From a virus, in the IMG/VR virus record IMGVR_UViG_3300031787_000004, positions 1 to 64,000 of that record: a stretch of DNA of 64,000 nucleotides; one strand, 5' to 3'. Below, one piece after another: positions 53,138 through 61,562 of this stretch. The notes under the pieces are model-generated. The model saw only the letters and a program-made list of their open reading frames with translations, was not told the DNA's origin and ran no database searches. Both the position numbers and the translations under genes were made by a program. Every line of letters starts with the position of its first letter. Positions within the stretch are counted from its first letter, which is position 1.

Positions 53138-53710
53138 TTAAGTAAGGTAATCGATAATCTTTTGTTTTATACCAGATTGTTTGATACCTAAAGTAGATGA
53201 TGGAGTTAATACAAAATTATCTAAACCCCAATCTTTCCAGTCCTCTCCATTTTTACCCATATCCAAATCATCAACAGAAACCCAATGAGTAACTTCAGGG
53301 TGGTCGTGTAAAAATTGTTTAATCTCGATAACGCGAGTCATCTCCAAATCCCATCTCGGTGACCAAACCCATACTTTATCATTATACCAATTACACTGAC
53401 CTAAATTAGGTGTGAGAGCGATTGGTTTTTTAGAGATACCTTTTGATTCGTAGTATTCACCCATTTCTTCGAGATTTGCCCACCTCTTCCAATCAGATGA
53501 CGTTACAATTTCCGCACCTGTTTTTTCGATGATTTGGTTTAATACCTTAACCGCTTTTTGATTGAAATTATCAAATCGGTATTCTAGTGGCATTTCTGAT
53601 GTTGTCATAGATAATTTACGACCACCCCATTTTTCTTGTTTCTTGAATCGACCACCCCATTCTGACGACAAACAAATTACACCGTCGTGGTCTAAAAATA
53701 TAACTTTCAT
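53138..53710 (-). CDS. HAD-family protein (HAD-SAK type)
   Basis: 190 aa. Motif I FLDHDGVICL (Asp7, Asp9), TGAEIVTSSDWKRWANLEEM (motif II Ser/Thr) and HWVSVDDLDMG (motif III) match the HAD domain found in phage and RNA-repair (Swiss-army-knife) proteins. Probably a nucleotide or end-phosphatase. Start overlaps the upstream stop by four bases. Confidence 0.85.
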   Translation of the reverse strand: MKVIFLDHDGVICLSSEWGGRFKKQEKWGGRKLSMTTSEMPLEYRFDNFNQKAVKVLNQIIEKTGAEIVTSSDWKRWANLEEMGEYYESKGISKKPIALTPNLGQCNWYNDKVWVWSPRWDLEMTRVIEIKQFLHDHPEVTHWVSVDDLDMGKNGEDWKDWGLDNFVLTPSSTLGIKQSGIKQKIIDYLT

Positions 53711-54393
53711 TTATTGAATCTTTTAAATATTTTAATAAAGTCTGACGAATATTTTTCATAGACAGAATCTTTCCATTCATGATGTTTACCTGTTGACATG
53801 TATGCTTGAATCTCGTCATCAATAATCGTTTTGTCGTCAGAATATCCACCTTTAATTAAAACTTTTTTCAAATGTTCATAATCTCTATGATTAATATCTC
53901 CAATTAAATAATCGACCTCAACTTTGTATTGTGGGTTTGTATAATAAAATCCGTGAGCTATTTCATGATTCATTACACCACTTTTTACTTTATCAGCGCC
54001 GATAAGATACCAAGAATGTTGTTCACCACGATTCTTTATTCTACACTCTCTTTCACAGTATTCAATAATTTCATACATAGTATAATCATATTGGGTTCGA
54101 GGTAAACCAAACGTATTTTTTGCCTCTAAAAGAACTTTCGAGGGTATATTATAACCAGTCCAATCGCTTGGATACGTAAAATGAGGTTTTTTATTTGTAT
54201 CAATGTACAACTTCATGTATTGTTCTAAAGTGAAAAACTTACCTCTAATCTGTGGGTATGGAGATTCGTAAAATTCTTGGTATCTACAAAACAAGCTAGA
54301 CCTATCATATTGGTTTTTAACGATAACAGCAAATATGAAAGGTTTTATTTCTCTCACTTCACCTTCAATTAATGAATTTGAAATACGCATCAT
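53707..54393 (-). CDS. Conserved protein with HEIAH metalloprotease-like motif
   Basis: 228 aa. VMNHEIAHGFYYTNPQYKVE contains HExxH, suggesting a zinc site; downstream DYLIGDINHRDYEHLKKVLI could supply the third ligand. Family not recognised. Coupled with the HAD gene. An ATATTTAC box, one mismatch from ATATTTAT, lies 14 nt before the start. Confidence 0.7.
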   Translation of the reverse strand: MMRISNSLIEGEVREIKPFIFAVIVKNQYDRSSLFCRYQEFYESPYPQIRGKFFTLEQYMKLYIDTNKKPHFTYPSDWTGYNIPSKVLLEAKNTFGLPRTQYDYTMYEIIEYCERECRIKNRGEQHSWYLIGADKVKSGVMNHEIAHGFYYTNPQYKVEVDYLIGDINHRDYEHLKKVLIKGGYSDDKTIIDDEIQAYMSTGKHHEWKDSVYEKYSSDFIKIFKRFNK

Positions 54394-54439
54394 TTTAAGA
54401 TTTTTTAGTAAATATAACTATTTTTTTTCAAATTATCAC

Positions 54440-54447
54440 TATATTTG
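54440..54447 (+). promoter_or_regulatory. TATATTTG box giving a leaderless GTG start at 54452
   Basis: TATATTTG ends five bases before the GTG, the same geometry as at 5090 and 18000; no TTTGG at -33. Confidence 0.55.
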
Positions 54448-54451
54448 ACTT

Positions 54452-54919
54452 GTGAATATATTCTTTCTTGATAAAGATGTAAAAAAATGTGCCGAATATC
54501 ATTGCGACAAACACGTTGTGAAAATGATATTGGAAACTGCACAACTTTTGTGTGGGGCTCATCACATGACCGAACAAGTAACCGGTCAAGTACCGTACAA
54601 GTTGTCACATAAAAATCACCCGTGTTCAATATGGGTAAGAGAATCCTTGACAAACTATCTAATACTCTGTGAATTGGGTTTAGAACTTTGTAAAGAGTAC
54701 ACTTACCGTTATGGTAAACGTCATAAATCTCAAGAAGTTATTGAGTGGTGTGTCACAAATAAATTAAAAATTTGTGACAAAGGTTTGACTACACCACCAA
54801 AAGCAATGCCAATAGAGTATAAAACAGATTGTGTGATTGAATCTTACAGAAACTACTACAGGGGTGCAAAATCAAAATTCACAACATGGAAAAATAGAGA
54901 TGTACCTCCTTGGTTTTAG
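54452..54919 (+). CDS. Conserved phage protein (CAxxxCDKHxVKM family)
   Basis: 155 aa, GTG start. VNIFFLDKDVKKCAEYHCDK then HVVKMILETAQLLCGAHHMT, NHPCSIWVRESLTNY and the ending YRGAKSKFTTW are hallmarks of a phage family sometimes called pyrimidine-dimer-glycosylase-like; I regard that function as unproven. Homologues start at the same residue, supporting GTG. The end overlaps the convergent gene by four bases. Confidence 0.85.
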   Translation: MNIFFLDKDVKKCAEYHCDKHVVKMILETAQLLCGAHHMTEQVTGQVPYKLSHKNHPCSIWVRESLTNYLILCELGLELCKEYTYRYGKRHKSQEVIEWCVTNKLKICDKGLTTPPKAMPIEYKTDCVIESYRNYYRGAKSKFTTWKNRDVPPWF

Positions 54920-55062
54920 TAGAAATTTTGTTCGGTATGTTGTTTATTATCGTCCCAAGTATAATCATTATCTGATTCATAATTCTCCTGAATTATTTCA
55001 TCATTTACAATTGGGTTATCTTCTTTAATGACCTGATTATTAATTTCTTTTGGACTTTTCAT
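54916..55062 (-). CDS. Small acidic protein
   Basis: 48 aa from the ATG at 55062: MKSPKEINNQVIKEDNPIVN and an acidic, probably disordered tail. Motif ATATTTAT stands just upstream (55067-55074). Confidence 0.6.
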   Translation of the reverse strand: MKSPKEINNQVIKEDNPIVNDEIIQENYESDNDYTWDDNKQHTEQNFY

Positions 55063-55073
55063 GAAAATAAATA

Positions 55074-55448
55074 TTAAGGTCCGACAAAATATTTTGACCT
55101 CCAAAATTGATACCATTTTCTCTTTTGGATTGGTTTACATTTTGAGAACGGATTGTCCCCAAAATTTACTCTTCCTTGATATCTTGAAGATAAAACATTT
55201 AAAAATATTTCATGGTATTCAGGTGGTATAGTATTAAAGTCTGCCTTTATTTCAACTCGTAAAGAAACTGGTCCCTCATCGTGTTGAACTACCAAATAAT
55301 CATTTAGGGTGATTATTGTTGATTTTCTAATATTAATCCATTCACCACTAATACCAATATCCTGATTGTTTTCATTTGATGGGTCAACAACTATCATCTC
55401 TTCTTCTTTTTGTGGTTCGACTTTTTGTTTTGTCTTATTCTGTCTCAT
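55074..55448 (-). CDS. Hypothetical protein
   Basis: 124 aa from the ATG at 55448. Basic N terminus (MRQNKTKQKVEPQKEEEMIV), then a beta-rich body with TLNDYLVVQHDEGPVSLRVE and basic C terminus (IQKRKWYQFWRSKYF). Starts 14 bases inside the upstream gene. Confidence 0.7.
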   Translation of the reverse strand: MRQNKTKQKVEPQKEEEMIVVDPSNENNQDIGISGEWINIRKSTIITLNDYLVVQHDEGPVSLRVEIKADFNTIPPEYHEIFLNVLSSRYQGRVNFGDNPFSKCKPIQKRKWYQFWRSKYFVGP

Positions 55449-55707
55449 TTGATAATATGTGGTCAAATTCTTCGGCAGCTTTTGGGTTTCTTTCATAGAA
55501 CATATCATACGCCATCGCGAACCTATTATATTCAGTTTCAAATAAAAATAGATAGGTTTGTAAACTATCCATTTCCTGTTTGGTTCTTGATAGTTCCGTT
55601 TTTAATTTATTTTCTCTATGTATGGATTTTTGGAGAAGAATACCCATAGAGATGGCAAACAACATGGTGAGTACCAAATAAAATTTGATATCTTGAATGA
55701 ATTTCAT
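55435..55707 (-). CDS. Membrane-anchored coiled-coil protein
   Basis: 90 aa. Transmembrane helix YLVLTMLFAISMGILL followed by a coiled coil (HRENKLKTELSRTKQEMDSL). Two genes with the same plan (46942 and this) occur in the window. Function unknown. Confidence 0.75.
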   Translation of the reverse strand: MKFIQDIKFYLVLTMLFAISMGILLQKSIHRENKLKTELSRTKQEMDSLQTYLFLFETEYNRFAMAYDMFYERNPKAAEEFDHILSNETE

Positions 55708-55719
55708 GGTTAATACAAT

Positions 55720-55884
55720 TTAAAAGATTTCTTCCGCGATACCGAGTATCTCCGCCACAAAAAATAAAATTGCCGCAGTTTCTAAATTGGTAAAAAATAA
55801 GAAATAACAAGCCACGATTCTCAAACCTGACTTGGCCAAACTTATATTGAAGTGAGAATTAGATTTTGATTCTTTTGGTTCCAT
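55720..55884 (-). CDS. Small membrane protein
   Basis: 54 aa. Polar start (MEPKESKSNSHFNISLAKSG) and one or two hydrophobic stretches (IVACYFLFF, AAILFFVAEILGIAEEI). First gene behind a full-consensus promoter. Confidence 0.65.
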   Translation of the reverse strand: MEPKESKSNSHFNISLAKSGLRIVACYFLFFTNLETAAILFFVAEILGIAEEIF

Positions 55885-55904
55885 GATTAAGGGGTTTTAC
55901 CAAC

Positions 55905-55936
55905 CAAATATAGAAAAGAAAAATTTGATTTCCAAA
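55905..55936 (-). promoter_or_regulatory. Bacteroidota-type promoter (minus strand) for gene starting at 55884
   Basis: On the minus strand TTTGG (55932-55936), 19-nt spacer, TATATTTG (55905-55912). Confidence 0.85.
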
Positions 55937-55948
55937 AAAATCCTAAAA

Positions 55949-57352
55949 TTATTTTGAAATATATTCATATTTTTCTTTAGTCCATGTCATATTGGAATAT
56001 TTCATCATTTTTTTTGATATTTCATTTATTGCGGGATTGAAATAAGACTCAACAGGACTATTGGCCTTACCAAAAGACATTATCAAACTACCTTTTTTAT
56101 ATTCTAAATTAATCTTTGTTCGATTACATTTCATGGAAAGATAGATATAGACCACACCTTTGCTGAATTGTTTAGACATACAATTTTTCATCATAAATCC
56201 TTCAGTGAAAAAATCCTCTTCGGTTTTGAGTATTTTGGTTTGAAAAACTTTATTGTCAATTATAATGTCAGATTCTATTTCATTTATGAACTCCTCATTA
56301 AATGAATATCTTGTTTTGTAACCCCTTTTAAAATGATTTTTTATGTTTTCAAATTTATTTAAAAGTAATTCTACAGAGTCGGAATCGCTCGCATTAAATT
56401 TACAGGGGATATTTTTGGATTCTATGAATTCTCGAAGATTCATTAATTTGTTCACCAACTCAACAAAATTATCTTTATATAGGTTTGTGGTTTCCCAATC
56501 ATTAATAACCTTGACCATCATGGATTTTTCTTTATCATTTTTCAAAGTGTGGAATTTTCTGAAATTAGAATTACGTTTTACAATGTCGTGCCACTTAGTT
56601 TGTCTTAAATAATCAACGTAACCATCACCAAAAAGTTTACATAGAAAGCTTAGACTTTTAATATTCACATCAAAGTTTTGTGGTTTATTTAATTCAGCAA
56701 TCAAGTACTTTGATTTAATTCCATACGAATCTAAAATAGAAGGTAAAAATTTATTATCATTTAATTTTAACCATTTTTTCTGTGGATACTCTTGTTGAAT
56801 TGTGGTGTAAACAGTATCATGGTATTTTATATTTTTCTTTGATAAATGAAAATCAACTAACAAATCATATAGTGGATTAATATAGCATTTCTCTTGATAA
56901 TTCTTTTCAATATTAAAATTTGACTCAGATTGTATTTTGGATATTAAAATATTAATAATGTCCTGAATTGATTTATTATACCTTTTACCCCAATAATCTT
57001 TTCTCTTTTCACCCTTGTACATGCCGTTTTCTATTAGTGCAAGTATTGAATCAAAATTATTCTTCTTTCTATTATTTTTACTTCTACCTTTATCACCTTC
57101 ACTCACTGAATAGTTTGATAATTGGTAGTAAGTATTTATGTCCCCGTTTTTTAAATTAACCGTGAACCCGTGATGGATGGTAAGGATGTTTTTTATTCCG
57201 TATCGTAAATAATCGAAAGAAAAATCCGCGATATAGTGTATCAAACTATCATATTGATACAACTGTAATTCACAAATCGAAACCGAATTGTTCGTTTTGG
57301 ATTTTTTGTTTTGATAATGTCTAAGTAACAAATCCATGTATAAAATATACAT
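55949..57352 (-). CDS. PcfJ-like protein, paralogue 1
   Basis: 467 aa. C-terminal part has EGFMMKNCMSKQFSKGVVYI and TKINLEYKKGSLIMSFGKAN, a divergent PcfJ-like core (His of the us‑ual MxHC replaced by Asn). The middle LNDNKFLPSILDSYGIKSKY, then SFLCKLFGDGYVDYL, matches the neighbouring gene, showing tandem duplication. PcfJ-family function is unknown; members occur on conjugative plasmids and phages. Confidence 0.8.
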   Translation of the reverse strand: MYILYMDLLLRHYQNKKSKTNNSVSICELQLYQYDSLIHYIADFSFDYLRYGIKNILTIHHGFTVNLKNGDINTYYQLSNYSVSEGDKGRSKNNRKKNNFDSILALIENGMYKGEKRKDYWGKRYNKSIQDIINILISKIQSESNFNIEKNYQEKCYINPLYDLLVDFHLSKKNIKYHDTVYTTIQQEYPQKKWLKLNDNKFLPSILDSYGIKSKYLIAELNKPQNFDVNIKSLSFLCKLFGDGYVDYLRQTKWHDIVKRNSNFRKFHTLKNDKEKSMMVKVINDWETTNLYKDNFVELVNKLMNLREFIESKNIPCKFNASDSDSVELLLNKFENIKNHFKRGYKTRYSFNEEFINEIESDIIIDNKVFQTKILKTEEDFFTEGFMMKNCMSKQFSKGVVYIYLSMKCNRTKINLEYKKGSLIMSFGKANSPVESYFNPAINEISKKMMKYSNMTWTKEKYEYISK

Positions 57353-57375
57353 GGACTAAATTTAATTATGTAGTA

Positions 57376-59211
57376 TTAAAACTCTATGTCACCATTCATC
57401 AGTTGTTCAAATAAATCAGGTTCTCTTTGGTTGACTTCCTTCCCATTTATTTTAACTTTCACCTTTTTAATATCAATGTGGTTCAATAATCTTTGTGACG
57501 CAAATTTTCTAACTCTTTGTTTTAATATTTCTAATGATTCACCAAAATACTCAGGTGGTAACTTATTACAAAAATGTCTCTCCTGAATACAGTCACCTGT
57601 TTTTTTGTTAAACTCACATGTTACTCTATCTGAACCACCGTTGGTCCTCAATGAAATTATCATTGATGATTCTTTGTTTGCGTAACTGGCAACACAGTGG
57701 TGCATAAATGTACCCTCTTCCGAATATTCTTCTTCTCTCTTTAATATCACAGGAGAAAAAATATGATTGTCGTTCTCAAATCGAGTCTTTATTTGTTCCT
57801 CCACTAATCTCACCATTCTGTTGTCATATTGATATTCGATTGACCAACCCTTTTTGATTAATGAACATGTCTTGGATAGTTCAATGTGCTCTGTATGAAA
57901 GTCCGTGTAATTTGTTGCCCTCATTTTTATGTTAGGGTCAAATTCACGAATCTTTTCAATCATATCGAAGTGGTCTTTTATCAAAGTGTATATACCTCGA
58001 GTAACCGACGATACTGAATGGTCTCCTGCCGGTTTGGGAATCAGGGAATTTAAAATTTTAATGATATTTTCCCTATCAACATTATCAATAAACAGGTGTC
58101 GGTGGTGATTTTTAGCACCTCTCAATTCAAGCGGTACCATAGAATGTGCATTACCATTATCTACCATAAAAAGATTAAAACATTCACTTTTCAAAGAACC
58201 GAGGTATTTTGGATAATCCTTTCCAAGTAAATCACACATACATGAAAACTCTTGTAAATTTAATTTTGGATTTTCATGGAAAAGTTTCAAGGTAAATTTT
58301 GAATTTATTCCGTAACTATCCAAAATAGATTGCATTAATTTTCTCTGATTCTTTTTAAGGTATTTTTCAGTTGGGTAATGTATTTTAATAAGTGGTACAA
58401 AGTCGTTTGGTGTTTTTATTTTTTTCTTTTCCGCAAAGAATTCAATAAAACTAGTTATAAAAAAATGTTTATCAAATAAGTTTCCAACGTTAGTAGGTAA
58501 GTTTGGAATGTGATTTTTAATAACATTTACAAATTCGTGTTCATTAAATGTGTCATCAAATTCCTTAGCGATTTTAAGATTGTTACTAAACTCTTTTTTT
58601 AAATTGAAAAGACTGTTTGAACCCAACAAGATTTCTAACGTAGTAAATGAATTTTTTCTAAATCTTTTGGATTTTATCTTTCCAAAATTCATATCCCCAA
58701 TCGTAAAATCTCCCTTCTGTAAATCAATTGTTAACGTCATTACCTTGGAAGATTTACGGAAATATTTCCAATTAAAATCACGATATCTGGTATTCTTGTA
58801 ACACCTTATGTAAAGTTTACCTTCTCTAAGTTCTATTGTTCTTTCAAATGTTACAATTTGTATTGATGAGAAAGGATTCCCATAATGTCTTTTTAAATGT
58901 TTTTCACTTGTTGTGTAACAAGGTTCTTTTGTCAATTTTATGAAAGAAACGTATTCTTTTTCTTTTTCACCATAAAAATATTTTGTCCTCGCACCCTTTG
59001 ATGGTCTTGGTTCCAATTTTATGGTTTCAAATTTGGTATCCCTATTTACAACGGGCTCAAGTGTCTTAACCTGTTCAGTAAATAAAAAATCATCATCCAG
59101 TTCTTTACCATCAGATACAACAATTGGTATTGGTCTATCTTCAGACAACATACAATTATCCCTAACTAAATCTATTCTGAAATAAGAAAATCTTTGTTTG
59201 ATGAGTTGCAT
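57376..59211 (-). CDS. PcfJ-like protein, paralogue 2
   Basis: 611 aa. C-terminal PcfJ signature: EEGTFMHHCVASYANKESSM, IISLRTNGGSDRVTCEFNKK and CIQERHFCNKLPPEYFGES. The middle LKKNQRKLMQSILDSYGINS aligns with paralogue 1. N-terminal 250 residues are specific to this copy. A TATATTTG box (59227-59234) precedes it without a -33 box. Confidence 0.85.
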   Translation of the reverse strand: MQLIKQRFSYFRIDLVRDNCMLSEDRPIPIVVSDGKELDDDFLFTEQVKTLEPVVNRDTKFETIKLEPRPSKGARTKYFYGEKEKEYVSFIKLTKEPCYTTSEKHLKRHYGNPFSSIQIVTFERTIELREGKLYIRCYKNTRYRDFNWKYFRKSSKVMTLTIDLQKGDFTIGDMNFGKIKSKRFRKNSFTTLEILLGSNSLFNLKKEFSNNLKIAKEFDDTFNEHEFVNVIKNHIPNLPTNVGNLFDKHFFITSFIEFFAEKKKIKTPNDFVPLIKIHYPTEKYLKKNQRKLMQSILDSYGINSKFTLKLFHENPKLNLQEFSCMCDLLGKDYPKYLGSLKSECFNLFMVDNGNAHSMVPLELRGAKNHHRHLFIDNVDRENIIKILNSLIPKPAGDHSVSSVTRGIYTLIKDHFDMIEKIREFDPNIKMRATNYTDFHTEHIELSKTCSLIKKGWSIEYQYDNRMVRLVEEQIKTRFENDNHIFSPVILKREEEYSEEGTFMHHCVASYANKESSMIISLRTNGGSDRVTCEFNKKTGDCIQERHFCNKLPPEYFGESLEILKQRVRKFASQRLLNHIDIKKVKVKINGKEVNQREPDLFEQLMNGDIEF

Positions 59212-59254
59212 TTTTGATATTTTTTACAAATATACCACTTTTTTAATGATATCC

Positions 59255-59262
59255 ATATTTAT
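59255..59262 (+). promoter_or_regulatory. ATATTTAT motif for gene at 59281
   Basis: CATATTTATTTTTATAAAAT, 18 nt between the motif and the ATG. Confidence 0.4.
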
Positions 59263-59280
59263 TTTTATAAAATTATTAAC

Positions 59281-59433
59281 ATGGCAGCAGGAAAAAGTTC
59301 AAAAGGTAAATCATCAAACGCATCTATAAAGGTGAATTTTGGTAAAAGAAGATTAGGTAAAGCTAAAAAATCTTTTAATAAACACGATAAAAGTGAGAAA
59401 AACTACCGTGGACAGGGTAGGAGAACTAATTAA
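59281..59433 (+). CDS. Small, extremely basic protein
   Basis: 50 aa, one third Lys/Arg: MAAGKSSKGKSSNASIKVNF then GKRRLGKAKKSFNKHDKSEK and YRGQGR. Resembles tiny basic proteins in other Bacteroidota phages that I recall without function. Likely nucleic-acid binding, possibly virion DNA associated (inference). ATATTTAT box upstream; convergent with 59430. Confidence 0.7.
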   Translation: MAAGKSSKGKSSNASIKVNFGKRRLGKAKKSFNKHDKSEKNYRGQGRRTN

Positions 59434-59741
59434 AAAATACTCCCCAATAACCCAATTAAAGTATAAGATAACTTATACCCTGTGAACGCACCCAATGCCG
59501 AAGGGATTGGGAAAACTATCAACTTACCTAAATCTGTAACGTACTTTGGTCGATTAACTATCCGACCCATGTAATAATAGTAGACAATATAACCGATAAG
59601 AACAGCAAAGTCGGTTCTTGTTGCAATAAAAACAACAAGTGTCGCTCCGATGAAACCGAAAGTAAAATTGTCTCTAATTCCTTCCCATATCTCATAAGTT
59701 GTAGCATTTTTATATTCTTTTACGATTTTACGGAGCTTCAC
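59430..59741 (-). CDS. Membrane protein
   Basis: 103 aa with GTG start. Hydrophobic segments FGFIGATLVVFIATR, AVLIGYIVYYYYMG and a Gly-rich C-terminal one (ALGAFTGYKLSYTLIGLLGS). Unknown function; possibly holin-like, but nothing specific. Confidence 0.65.
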   Translation of the reverse strand: MKLRKIVKEYKNATTYEIWEGIRDNFTFGFIGATLVVFIATRTDFAVLIGYIVYYYYMGRIVNRPKYVTDLGKLIVFPIPSALGAFTGYKLSYTLIGLLGSIF

Positions 59742-59760
59742 TTGTTGTTATTTTATGTTA

Positions 59761-61137
59761 TTACTTATCAGAATTCAAGTTACCTTGAATTGACCATGTG
59801 AAATCTAATTTAACATCATTCTTAAATAACGATGTGTCCATCATATCAATGTATTGATTTGTGGTGTATCCATTCTTACCCGTCATAGTCGACAATGCGT
59901 GACATGACATACAGTTTGTTTGCATTCCATACACAAAATCAGGTCTGAATTTGTTTTGTAAACTGAAAACTTTTGGACCAAATCCACCCTCTAAATAAGG
60001 ATTGAAAGCAAGTATCGGTCTAGCGTTGTTGTCAGAACCGCCACTCACAGGTTGATTCGGCCAAACCATTGCGTATGCTGTACTAACTGCGTAGTGTGAA
60101 GCGGCGCCTTTAAGTTCTTTAGGTCTAAGACCTGCTTCAAATTTAGAACTTGGTGAAGGAGGGTTAGACGGGTCAGGGCACCAAAAATAAGTTTGCCATG
60201 TCCAATTTTTAAATTCTTTTGTTGTTACGTGCATGGCTACCAACAACACATAGTCACCTTCGATAAATTGTCTACTTGGTGTAGTTCCAACGTCTTGGTG
60301 ACTATTGAGATAGTCCGCACCTACTCTATCAATTTTATAATTAATAAAATCATTTACGTTACAGGTCGCATCTTTAATTTGTTCCTCTGTGGGATTTGAT
60401 GTTGTTACAGGTACTAACTTTTTATTCGGTTCCTGTTTATTATTAACATCGGCGTAAACCCATTGTTGCCATTCATTATATCTATACGCTTTGGCCGGAT
60501 TTGGTGATACCCAAACAGGTACTCTAATCAAACCGTTTTTACTTGGTACACCAGCATAATATGTTGGTTTGGTGGTGATTGAAGTATTAGGAAATTCAGG
60601 TACCGCACCAATTCCATCTTTTACCAAATATTTGTTCAATGACGATTGATTAAATAATTTGTTTGATGTTGCAAAATGTGCCGCAGATGGGTCATAAGAA
60701 ACTGTTTCCAACACAGTGAAGTTTGTGTCAATCTTTTGTCCCGCGAAAAGTTTACCATGTACAAATTGTTTCGGGATGTTAAGTTCAGTTCTGTTTGATT
60801 TTTCCATTGAACTTGAAACTTGACCCTGTGCAGACATTGCAGATAGTTCTTGAACACCCATCCAAGTTTCAAAAACCAACAATGTTTGACCATTGTATTT
60901 TTGTTTTGTTGGTTGAGTAAGTCCAGCCCAAATACCCCACGCGTGATTTACAATACTGGTTGTATCTTGATTCTCTAACCATCCGTAAATTTTCGTAGAG
61001 TCTTCAGGAAAATTGAATCCCGAAATACCTAAGTCCGTTGGGAACTCTTGTGGTTTAATTGTTTTACTCGTGTCAGAACATGAGTATACGATTGTAAACA
61101 ATCCTAAAATTAATAATAGTGTTTTTGTAATTTTCAT
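59761..61137 (-). CDS. Lipoprotein with c-type haem motif
   Basis: 458 aa. Signal peptide with lipobox VYSC (Cys20). Body has HAWGIWAGLTQPTKQKYNGQ, FETWMGVQEL, DYVLLVAMHVTTKEFKNWTW and LEGGFGPKVFSLQNKF, resembling bacterial cytochrome c-family proteins; a single CMSCH haem-attachment site lies at 409-413. It would be an envelope-attached electron-carrier-like protein if host Ccm machinery matures it. Cellular-type gene with no known phage role. Followed by a small gene and thyA. Confidence 0.8.
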   Translation of the reverse strand: MKITKTLLLILGLFTIVYSCSDTSKTIKPQEFPTDLGISGFNFPEDSTKIYGWLENQDTTSIVNHAWGIWAGLTQPTKQKYNGQTLLVFETWMGVQELSAMSAQGQVSSSMEKSNRTELNIPKQFVHGKLFAGQKIDTNFTVLETVSYDPSAAHFATSNKLFNQSSLNKYLVKDGIGAVPEFPNTSITTKPTYYAGVPSKNGLIRVPVWVSPNPAKAYRYNEWQQWVYADVNNKQEPNKKLVPVTTSNPTEEQIKDATCNVNDFINYKIDRVGADYLNSHQDVGTTPSRQFIEGDYVLLVAMHVTTKEFKNWTWQTYFWCPDPSNPPSPSSKFEAGLRPKELKGAASHYAVSTAYAMVWPNQPVSGGSDNNARPILAFNPYLEGGFGPKVFSLQNKFRPDFVYGMQTNCMSCHALSTMTGKNGYTTNQYIDMMDTSLFKNDVKLDFTWSIQGNLNSDK

Positions 61138-61141
61138 TTTT

Positions 61142-61390
61142 TTATTTGTTTTTATTTTTATTTTCTATAACTATGAACTTATTTATTTCGTGAAGAACTT
61201 CGGCAGTATCATATCTTACACTATAAACCACGTCCCATATTGTTCTATCATTATAAGAAGGGTGTAATCTTGATTGGGCCCATTTTTTGGCTTTATTAAA
61301 ATCCTCTACTGACCATTTTACTGGTTCAACTATTGTTGGGGAATTTAAACGCCTAAGTTTCATCAATAGCAGTTTTAAAAATTTAATCAT
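61142..61390 (-). CDS. Basic hypothetical protein
   Basis: 82 aa, unrecognised. MIKFLKLLLMKLRRLNSPTI is amphipathic/basic, then EDFNKAKKWAQSRLHPSYND. Four bases upstream of the haem lipoprotein. Confidence 0.65.
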   Translation of the reverse strand: MIKFLKLLLMKLRRLNSPTIVEPVKWSVEDFNKAKKWAQSRLHPSYNDRTIWDVVYSVRYDTAEVLHEINKFIVIENKNKNK

Positions 61391-61403
61391 CTATATTTTT
61401 CAA

Positions 61404-61559
61404 TTATCTGTTATGTTTTGGTGTATAACCAATAACCAATTGATAACTAAACCAACCAATTATTAATTCATAATCACCATTTAACCAACTGTTATATGTT
61501 ATTTTAACATATGGTAAAATATAAGATTGATATACAACTTTGTCAATACTTATTTTCAT
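61404..61559 (-). CDS. Small Tyr-rich hypothetical protein
   Basis: 51 aa: MKISIDKVVYQSYILPYVKI and IIGWFSYQLVIGYTPKHN. Beta-strand-like with many Tyr; three bases from thyA's stop, in an operon with it. Unrecognised. Confidence 0.6.
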   Translation of the reverse strand: MKISIDKVVYQSYILPYVKITYNSWLNGDYELIIGWFSYQLVIGYTPKHNR

Positions 61560-61562
61560 AGT

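Noticed and set aside
54405-54653. Minus-strand frame opposite the CAxxxCDKH gene
   Set aside because: Antisense shadow of a clearly conserved plus-strand protein.
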